DNA from: an uncultured Clostridia bacterium
GTDB taxonomy: Bacteria > Bacillota > Clostridia > Christensenellales > UBA1242
DNA: 11,028 bases
Direction: 5' to 3'
NCBI GenBank assembly: GCA_937900575.1
Contig: CALCEI010000106.1
Location: 1-11,028 of the forward strand
Shown: in pieces, positions 1 through 6,158 of the stretch
Layout of the letters: every line of letters starts with the position of its first letter
How positions within the stretch are numbered: the stretch's first letter is position 1
Notes under the pieces: generated by a model
Databases searched by the model: none
What the model was told of the DNA's origin: nothing
Seen by the model: only the letters and a program-made list of their open reading frames with translations
Position numbers and translations under genes: made by a program

Positions 1-8
1 AAAAAAGT

Positions 9-37
9 TTGCAATTTTTTCTGTATTATATTATAAT
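9..37 (+). promoter_or_regulatory. Sigma-A-type promoter of the modular envelope protein gene
   Basis: A -35 element TTGCAA (9-14) and a perfect -10 element TATAAT (32-37) are separated by exactly 17 bases, with an A-rich stretch just upstream. The start codon at 74 lies about 30 bases after the expected transcription start. The GAGG ribosome binding site is at 65-68, five bases before the ATG. The -35 region AAAAGTTTGCAA (3-14) recurs base for base in the promoter at 10962-10990. Confidence 0.75.
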
Positions 38-73
38 AATTTAGTTTATAGCAATAATTAATTCGAGGTTACA

Positions 74-3000
74 ATGAAAATAAAAAGCAAATCCTTAAAA
101 CACGTATTCACATGCCTTGCAACATGTTTGTTTTTTGTCTTGGCAGGTGTTGGTATATTTAAAATTTTCAATTCAACAAAATACGCTTATGCAACAAGTG
201 AAAATGTTTCAATAGCAAACTCTAACTTTGTTAATAAATCATCAAAAAATGCTCCAAACAATTTTACATTTGTAAATTCAACACACACAACCGAAACGTA
301 CGATGCTCAAACTGTTGATGCAAAAGTCATCTGTCTTACAGATGAAACATACAAAAAATATAATTTGGCAGCCCGTTTTAGTGATGATGCTTACGTTTTA
401 ATGTTTAAAAACGACAGCTCTGCTTTGCTTGATTACGGATATCGTACATCTTCCACAATCTCTTTAAATGCTGACACTTATTACATGATTTCTGCAGACG
501 TATATACAGACACAACAGACGGCATTGCAAGTATGTACCTTACAGATTCCAACCAACAAGAAGTTTATGCTTTGAAAAACAAAAGTTCTTATAAACAATG
601 GACAACTTACATGTTCTTTGTAAAAACAACTGAAGCAAAAAGTGTTTACTTTGAACTTCACATAAATGGCAAAGGTGTTGTGTTGTACGATAACCTTTCT
701 GCAAGCAAGTTAAGTGCAGACGAATATGCTTTAAGAAAATCAAGTGCAGACCAAAGCACATACATTGCAACTGAAGTGGCAACACCAACAAAAATTGAAT
801 ATACTTCTGGCATCTTAACAGAAATAAACAGAGAAAATGCAACACATGAATTTGTTGCAACTTCACAAGAATATAATGATACATTTGGCAACACTTCTGC
901 ATTGCATGTTGACGCGACAAACGGCAAAGCAAGTTACGATGTAAATTCAAACTTGTTTACATTTGAACCAAACAGAATCTACGAAGTTAAAGTGTTTGCA
1001 AAAGTTAAATCTGTTAATGCAAATGGAAAAGTTACATTAACTTATTCTCCAAAAGAAACAGCAGATGTTTCCACAACAACGGAAAAGGCTTTATCAATCA
1101 CTTCAGCAACATCTTCAACATTAACAAATGATTATAAAGTTTACAGTTTCTATGTTAAATCACACTCAAGCGAAACAAAAACTTATAAACTTAACATAAA
1201 TGTTGAAAAGGCCGTTGCATACTTCTCTCAAATTCAAGTTAAGAATGTAACATATTCAACTTACAACAACGTTTCAACAGGTTCAGTTGCTCAAACGATT
1301 GATTTGGCAAACAAGCATACTGCAGATGCATCACAAATACTTGTAAACGGATATTTTGATGACGTGCAAGCAAAAGATGCAACAAAACCTTATCCTGCTG
1401 ACCCAGCATCATGGAAAGTTACAACAGGAAAAGCAGACCACACACAACTTTATGGTGTAATAAACACAAGTGAACTTGAAGGCTTAAAAACAAATTATAA
1501 TGACATCATTGGTTCAACCTTCAACACTACATTAACAAATCCAAATGGCACAACTTCAAGCAACAATATGCTTATGATGTTCAATTCTGCTTACACAGAA
1601 AAGGATACATTAAGTTACACAAGCGAAGCAAAATCCTTTGGGCACAACGAAATTCACAAATTTGCTGTTAGTGTATTCCCACAAAACGAAGCAACCGAAT
1701 TATCCTTGGTTGCAACTGTAAACGAACAAGAAATTACACTCTGTTCATGTTTAGTTCACGCAAACGGCAGTTGGCAAACTGTTGCTTTCTACGTAAACGG
1801 TGGTGAACGTGACCTTAACGTTTCATTAAAAGTTTCTTTAACAAGCAAAAACCACGCTTACACATTTGTTGACAATGCAATGTTTGATTACCCTGCTAAA
1901 CCAACAAGTATCAACCCAGAAGATGAACCACTTGCATACAAACAAAATTACGACCAAGTTGTAAAAGTTGACTTAACAAATCTTGTTGTAGCAGAAACAA
2001 CAGAAAACTTTGCTCTTCCACTTTATTTTAAAGCAAATGGAACAGCAAGATATGCAGGAATTATTACTGATGTAAAATCTCACTCTGCTTTGGTAAACGA
2101 AGCAAACAAAACAAGTTTTGAATCAATTGCAGAAGGCACAAACAGTTTGGCAATCAATATGTTAGAAAAAGGCAATTTCAGTTACACTTCAACCTTACCT
2201 TACGAATTAAGCGAAGGCAAAAATTATAAAATTTCACTTAAAGTGTTCACAGAAAACATTGAAACAGACAATCAGGGCCTTGGTTTAACTTTAAAACTTA
2301 GTGAATTTGAACAACAATTTAAAAACGTATCAACAGAAAAAGACGGAACAAATGGTTGGAAAACTTACACATTCTGTGTAACACCAAACAAAACTGTAAA
2401 TTCCTACCTTACCATTGCACTTGGCACAGAAGAATTAAAAGCAAGTGGCAAAGTGTTTGTGGCAGACATCGAATTTGAAGGCGAGTTGGAAAATTTTGAT
2501 TCCGTATCCAAAGAAAATGCACTTATCTTAACAAAAACAATTGAATCCCAAGAAGAAAGCGAAGATGAAGATGCAGACGAAGAAGAAACAAAGGAAAACA
2601 CAGGAATGTCAACACAAACTTTAATTTATATGATACCTTCAATTATCTTTGCAGTTGCAATTGTAATCACTGTTGCAGCAGTTATAATGAAAAAAATCAA
2701 CTTCAAAAAACCAACAAAGAAAACCAAAAATGATTATGACAGAGCAAAGACGGTAAGCAAACAATACTATATGCGCAAAGCAACAACTTTACGTGAAGAA
2801 AAATTGCGTGAACTTGAAAAACAAGCAGCAGATTTAAAAGCACAACGTGAACAATTTGAGCAAGACTACAAACACAACTTATCCCGTTTGCGTGAGCTTA
2901 AAATTAAACGTGGCAATCCAGCAGAAATTAAGCAACTTGAAAAAGAAATGAAACGTAGCCAACAAACTGCTTCTGGTTATGGTATGAGTTTGACAAAGAT

Positions 3001-3115
3001 TGAAAATGATATTGAATACACAAAAACAGATGCATTCATCAATTCAACAATCAAAAAATTGCAATCTTCTCCAATTAAAGTTGAAGAAAAAGAAACAGAA
3101 AAAGACGCAAAATAG
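74..3115 (+). CDS. Modular type I membrane protein with four CBM4/9-like modules and a cytoplasmic coiled-coil tail
   Basis: I do not recognise this as a named family. The 1013-residue product starts with a signal peptide: a hydrophobic core at about residues 10-32 and an AYA cleavage-like site at 38-40. The exported part contains four regions with the same beta-sandwich pattern. Each has an aromatic strand (Y137, Y303, H528, Y718) followed 39-51 residues later by a W-x-x-Y-x-F-x-V-like strand (W176, Y354, W567, W762), then alternating hydrophobic strands. Module 3 opens with LVNGYFDD (N425-G426), which resembles the start of CBM4/9 carbohydrate-binding domains. An acidic linker (about 824-842) precedes a transmembrane helix (about 849-872) and a basic tail. 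The tail is a coiled coil over about 905-990, ending at 1013. The start is supported by GAGG five bases upstream. A role binding wall or extracellular glycan and linking it to a cytoplasmic partner is inference; a coat or stalk-like structural protein is an alternative. Confidence 0.8.
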   Translation: MKIKSKSLKHVFTCLATCLFFVLAGVGIFKIFNSTKYAYATSENVSIANSNFVNKSSKNAPNNFTFVNSTHTTETYDAQTVDAKVICLTDETYKKYNLAARFSDDAYVLMFKNDSSALLDYGYRTSSTISLNADTYYMISADVYTDTTDGIASMYLTDSNQQEVYALKNKSSYKQWTTYMFFVKTTEAKSVYFELHINGKGVVLYDNLSASKLSADEYALRKSSADQSTYIATEVATPTKIEYTSGILTEINRENATHEFVATSQEYNDTFGNTSALHVDATNGKASYDVNSNLFTFEPNRIYEVKVFAKVKSVNANGKVTLTYSPKETADVSTTTEKALSITSATSSTLTNDYKVYSFYVKSHSSETKTYKLNINVEKAVAYFSQIQVKNVTYSTYNNVSTGSVAQTIDLANKHTADASQILVNGYFDDVQAKDATKPYPADPASWKVTTGKADHTQLYGVINTSELEGLKTNYNDIIGSTFNTTLTNPNGTTSSNNMLMMFNSAYTEKDTLSYTSEAKSFGHNEIHKFAVSVFPQNEATELSLVATVNEQEITLCSCLVHANGSWQTVAFYVNGGERDLNVSLKVSLTSKNHAYTFVDNAMFDYPAKPTSINPEDEPLAYKQNYDQVVKVDLTNLVVAETTENFALPLYFKANGTARYAGIITDVKSHSALVNEANKTSFESIAEGTNSLAINMLEKGNFSYTSTLPYELSEGKNYKISLKVFTENIETDNQGLGLTLKLSEFEQQFKNVSTEKDGTNGWKTYTFCVTPNKTVNSYLTIALGTEELKASGKVFVADIEFEGELENFDSVSKENALILTKTIESQEESEDEDADEEETKENTGMSTQTLIYMIPSIIFAVAIVITVAAVIMKKINFKKPTKKTKNDYDRAKTVSKQYYMRKATTLREEKLRELEKQAADLKAQREQFEQDYKHNLSRLRELKIKRGNPAEIKQLEKEMKRSQQTASGYGMSLTKIENDIEYTKTDAFINSTIKKLQSSPIKVEEKETEKDAK

Positions 3116-3125
3116 CGTCTTTTTT
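3099..3125. terminator. Bidirectional intrinsic terminator between convergent genes
   Basis: A perfect 10-base-pair inverted repeat, AAAAAGACGC (3099-3108) and GCGTCTTTTT (3115-3124), flanks a six-base loop. It ends in a T tract on the plus strand and, by symmetry, in a T tract on the minus strand. It therefore can stop transcription of both the envelope protein gene (stop codon 3113-3115) and the convergent LysM gene (stop codon 3124-3126). Part of the stem is coding sequence: it includes the last codons of the upstream gene, whose stop codon runs from the loop into the right arm. Confidence 0.85.
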
Positions 3126-3429
3126 ATTTATAAATTTTTAAGTTTTGACCAATAAACAATTTGTCTGTCTTAAGGTTGTTGTCTTGCATGAGTTTTTCTT
3201 TGCCAACATCAAACTTTTTGGCAACATCTGTTAACGTCTCCATTGGTTTTACAACGTACGTTAAAAAATTATTGACGTCAACTTTAACCCATTCGCCTGC
3301 GTACAAATTTAAGTTGCTATTGTTACGCAAAATGTTATCCGTACTTGAATTAAATTTTTGGCACAACTCTTTTAATGTTTCATTTGGCAGAATTTTATAA
3401 TAAAACTGCCGACTCATCTTTATTTCCAT
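3124..3429 (-). CDS. Small double-LysM protein without a signal peptide
   Basis: The product has 101 residues and is almost entirely two LysM domains: about residues 10-51 (starting FYYKILPNETLKELCQKF) and 57-100 (starting TYVVKPMETLTDVAKKF). Each has the usual hydrophobic strand, the ETL turn, a helix, an asparagine-rich middle and a closing G-x-x-L/V-x-V/I strand. LysM domains bind N-acetylglucosamine-containing glycans such as peptidoglycan. No signal peptide or membrane segment is present, so the protein may be cytoplasmic. Alternatively, like SafA-type spore coat proteins, it may be made in the mother cell and bind the forespore surface; that is inference. The start is uncertain. The first ATG (3429) has a GGA about 11-12 bases upstream, while the ATG at 3417 (97 residues, starting MSRQFYY) has a GGA 7 bases upstream. 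It is divergent from the flippase gene. Confidence 0.85.
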   Translation of the reverse strand: MEIKMSRQFYYKILPNETLKELCQKFNSSTDNILRNNSNLNLYAGEWVKVDVNNFLTYVVKPMETLTDVAKKFDVGKEKLMQDNNLKTDKLFIGQNLKIYK

Positions 3430-3507
3430 ATATATTTATATTCCAAAAACTTTAAAATAGTAATTCATAACAAGTTGAATTAAACAATATATTATGTTAG
3501 GACAAGT

Positions 3508-5016
3508 ATGAAATCTATTTTTAAAGCAGTTGCCGTGGTTACAATATTTTCGGTTATAACAAGAACTTTGGGCTTCTTTTTTCGCATATACTTAACAAGA
3601 AAATTGGGTGCTGAAGGTTTGGGATTATACCAAATGGCAAGTTCCATTCTTGGCGTGTTTATGACTCTTATTGCAAGTGGACTTCCACTTTCTACAGCAA
3701 AAAGTGTTTCCAAGTATATTGCCAACAATCAACTTCGTGAACGAAACAAGGTTGTAACAACTTCGCTTATAATCGCCCTATTTGTTGCAGTTATATCTTC
3801 TGCTTTATTACTTGTGCTTAAATCGGTTTGGGGCATAATTTTAACAGATAGCCGTGCTGTTGAACTTATAATTATTATGATTCCTTCCATAATTGCAAGT
3901 GCCGTTTATGCGATTTTTCGTGGTGCTTTGTGGGGAGAAAACAATTTTTTCGCCTGTGGACTGACTGAACTGCTTGAACAAATTATTAGATTTGTTTTAA
4001 CAGTTATTATGTTAATTAACGTAACAGATTGTTTTGAAGCAACAAAACTTTCTTCAGTGGCATTCAACATAACTTGCATTGTTTCTGCCATAATAACCAT
4101 GTTTATTTACCTTAAAAGTGCAAAATTCAATTTTGGTCGTGGAGAATACAAAAATTTATTAAAAAGTGCAGTTCCAATAACCGGTGTTCGCATTGCAAAT
4201 TCACTTGTTCAACCAATAACAACTTTAATAATACCTGCCATGCTTTTGTTGGCTGGTTACACACAGTCTGAAGCAGTTGCAAGTTTTGGTGTTGTAATGG
4301 GTATGACAATACCACTCCTCTACGTACCAATGACAATAACAGGTAGCATAAGCATGGTGCTTATACCTTCCATCAGTTCTATGCTTGCAAAAAATGAAGT
4401 AGATTCAATACAAACCAATGTAAACAAATCCTTGGAAGTTTCCATCTTTTTCAGCATGATGTTTTTACCACTCTATATTTCGGTTGGCGACCTTATTGGC
4501 ATAATTTTATACAACAACCAAATGTCTGGTGTTATGTTACAACTTGGTGCAATTTGCATGGTACCATTAACATTATGTAATTTAACAGGAAGCATTTTGG
4601 ACGCACTAAACATGGAAGTTAAATCATTTGTAAATTACATCATTGGCGCAGTGGTCTTAATTGTAAGCCTGTGCGTGCTAACTCCACTTATTGGCATAAA
4701 TTCCGTAATCATTTCTTTCTTCTTACACATGACAACAATAAGTTTGTTAAACTACATAAAAATAAAAAAGGTTGTACCAAACATTAAATTGAACATTCTG
4801 CCAATGATTGCAAAATATGCTGTGATAATTCTGCCTTGCAGTTTGCTTGGGCATTTCGTTGCAAACATAACAATAAACATATTGCCTATGTTCTTTGCTT
4901 GTGTTGTTGGTGGTGGAATTTCCATGCTTGCAACTCTAATTTTAATTTATATGTTTAAGGTTTACGATTTTGGCGATTTGCTTGCGCTTTTAAAACGAAA
5001 AAAGAAAATTAATTAA
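3508..5016 (+). CDS. SpoVB/MurJ-type lipid-linked oligosaccharide flippase (MOP superfamily)
   Basis: The 502-residue polytopic membrane protein fits the SpoVB-like branch of the polysaccharide biosynthesis/MOP exporter superfamily, whose members usually have about 500-530 residues and around 14 membrane helices. The N-terminal motif RIYLTRKLGAEGLGLYQM (26-43) is typical of this branch. Family members move undecaprenyl-linked sugar intermediates, such as lipid II, across the cytoplasmic membrane; in Bacillus SpoVB acts in spore cortex synthesis. Hydrophobic segments alternate with short loops over the whole length, and the C-terminus is basic (LLKRKKKIN). The start ATG has AGGA at 3499-3502, five bases upstream. 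The 78-base gap from the divergent LysM gene contains only weak promoter-like sequences (for example TATATT at 3488-3493). Whether it serves vegetative wall, cortex or another polysaccharide cannot be told from the sequence, so no gene symbol is given. Confidence 0.9.
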   Translation: MKSIFKAVAVVTIFSVITRTLGFFFRIYLTRKLGAEGLGLYQMASSILGVFMTLIASGLPLSTAKSVSKYIANNQLRERNKVVTTSLIIALFVAVISSALLLVLKSVWGIILTDSRAVELIIIMIPSIIASAVYAIFRGALWGENNFFACGLTELLEQIIRFVLTVIMLINVTDCFEATKLSSVAFNITCIVSAIITMFIYLKSAKFNFGRGEYKNLLKSAVPITGVRIANSLVQPITTLIIPAMLLLAGYTQSEAVASFGVVMGMTIPLLYVPMTITGSISMVLIPSISSMLAKNEVDSIQTNVNKSLEVSIFFSMMFLPLYISVGDLIGIILYNNQMSGVMLQLGAICMVPLTLCNLTGSILDALNMEVKSFVNYIIGAVVLIVSLCVLTPLIGINSVIISFFLHMTTISLLNYIKIKKVVPNIKLNILPMIAKYAVIILPCSLLGHFVANITINILPMFFACVVGGGISMLATLILIYMFKVYDFGDLLALLKRKKKIN

Positions 5017-5037
5017 CATAAAATATTACATATTTTT

Positions 5038-5078
5038 AAATTAGAAGCACAAACTTTTATTATGTTTCTAATTTTTTT
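5038..5078 (+). promoter_or_regulatory. Hairpin followed by a T run, spanning the DUF421 start codon
   Basis: Bases 5038-5049 (AAATTAGAAGCA) pair with 5063-5074 (TGTTTCTAATTT) in a 12-base-pair stem with one G-U wobble and a 13-base loop, followed directly by TTTT (5075-5078). The A of the DUF421 start codon at 5062 lies at the loop end, and its U and G are in the stem. The structure looks like an AT-rich terminator 21 bases after the flippase stop codon. It could also act as an attenuator or translational gate for DUF421, since no good Shine-Dalgarno sequence is visible outside it (AGAAG at 5043-5047 is poor, distant and in the stem). The stem is weak in GC, so its strength is uncertain. Confidence 0.45.
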
Positions 5079-5775
5079 AAGAGTTTTAATAATTTATTTT
5101 ACCGTTTTGGTATTTTTACGTTTGATGGGCAAACGACAAATTGGCGAAATGCAACCGTACGAATTGGTTATAACGCTTATTATTGCTGACCTTGCAACTC
5201 TGCCAATGAGTGATACAAACATACCACTTTTAAACGGTATTTTACCACTTGCAATTTTGGTGCTTATTCATTATTTAATAACTTTTATAACTCGCAAAAG
5301 CATATTCTTCCGTAGAATTATAAGTGGCAAACCTGTGGTTGTAATAAGCCCTAAAGGTATTGAATATCAAACACTTAAAGACCTTAACATGAACATTGAT
5401 GATTTAATTGAAAGTTTGCGTCAATGCAACTACTATAATTTTGACCAAGTGCTTTATGCCATAATTGAAACAAACGGCAAAATGAGTGTTGTTCCTGTAA
5501 GTTCTGTTGCTCCTGCAACGGCAGAAGATGTTAAGGTTAACAACCCACCTGCACAACTGCCACACATATTAATTTCTGATGGAAAATTGATTAAAAATGA
5601 ACTTAAACAGATAAACTTATCGCAAGATGAACTTAATGCAATAATAAGCCACTTCAAACTTAAACAAAAAAAATTAATTATCCTTTCAATTGACGAATCT
5701 GGCAAAGTTTACTATCAACAAAAAGGCGAACAATACAAAGTTGTTGAAGACTACAAAAAAGAGGTGAAATTATGA
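5062..5775 (+). CDS. DUF421 (YetF-like) membrane protein
   Basis: The 237-residue protein matches the DUF421/YetF family in length and motifs. It has three N-terminal membrane helices (about 2-20, 33-49 and 57-76), the conserved RLMGKRQIGEMQPYELV block (20-36) followed by IIADLATLPM, and a soluble C-terminal region. That region carries the family signature DDLIESLRQ and a strand like LYAIIETNGKMSVVP (about 112-143). The molecular function of the family is not settled. A DUF421 protein fused to DUF1657 (2Duf) is known to affect spore membrane properties and heat resistance in some Bacillus strains. The start agrees with the usual N-terminus of relatives but has no clear ribosome binding site and sits in a hairpin. 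The gene ends in a four-base overlap with the DUF4363 gene, so the two are translationally coupled. The flippase gene lies 45 bases upstream. Confidence 0.9.
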   Translation: MFLIFLRVLIIYFTVLVFLRLMGKRQIGEMQPYELVITLIIADLATLPMSDTNIPLLNGILPLAILVLIHYLITFITRKSIFFRRIISGKPVVVISPKGIEYQTLKDLNMNIDDLIESLRQCNYYNFDQVLYAIIETNGKMSVVPVSSVAPATAEDVKVNNPPAQLPHILISDGKLIKNELKQINLSQDELNAIISHFKLKQKKLIILSIDESGKVYYQQKGEQYKVVEDYKKEVKL

Positions 5776-6158
5776 AACTTTGGATTCCACTTTTAACCCT
5801 TCTCCTTGCAGTTAGTGGTGTAATAATTTGGGATACAATAAACACCAACACAATATTTAACCATATGCAAAAAGAAAGCACAGAAATTTCAACTGCGCTT
5901 TCTTCAACTGACATATCAAACAAAGATTTGCAAGATAAAATAAATTCGCTTAATGCTTATTGGACAAAAGAAATGGACGTTTTAAGTTTGTTTATTTCTC
6001 GCAAAGATTTGCAACCTGTTTCTGATTATTTGCAATATTTAACTGCCTCTGCCACCAACAAAAGCCAAGAAGATGCAATAACTTATTCTGGGCTTTTAAA
6101 ATATAATATTGATGGTTTAAAAGAATCCAACAGTATAACTTTAAGCAACTTAATTTAA
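5772..6158 (+). CDS. DUF4363 family protein, membrane-anchored
   Basis: The 128-residue product has one N-terminal hydrophobic segment (about 4-22, starting MKLWIPLLTLLLAVSGVII). It could be an uncleaved anchor. The rest is a mainly helical, polar domain. Its length, anchor, central KEMDVLSLFISRKDL-like helix region and position directly after a DUF421 gene fit the DUF4363 family, whose function is unknown. The ATG overlaps the DUF421 stop codon as ATGA, and the gene has a strong ribosome binding site of its own, GAGGTGA at 5761-5767. That suggests the two proteins are made together and probably act as a membrane pair, with this domain outside the membrane; the topology is inferred. The 3' end overlaps the convergent uvrA gene by nine bases, and no terminator is visible for this operon. 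Confidence 0.8.
   Translation: MKLWIPLLTLLLAVSGVIIWDTINTNTIFNHMQKESTEISTALSSTDISNKDLQDKINSLNAYWTKEMDVLSLFISRKDLQPVSDYLQYLTASATNKSQEDAITYSGLLKYNIDGLKESNSITLSNLI

Noticed and set aside
1..20. A-run and T-run around TTGCAA as the end of an upstream terminator
   Set aside because: No GC stem is visible and the upstream gene is outside the window; the promoter reading explains the bases better.
540..950. Antisense open frames on the minus strand within the envelope protein gene
   Set aside because: Low-complexity translations rich in Leu, Cys and His that shadow the biased codons of the real gene; no ribosome binding site or family match.
3430..3507. Promoters for the divergent LysM and flippase genes
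   Set aside because: Several AT-rich hexamers exist but none pairs with a -35 at acceptable spacing and match, so no promoter is annotated there.
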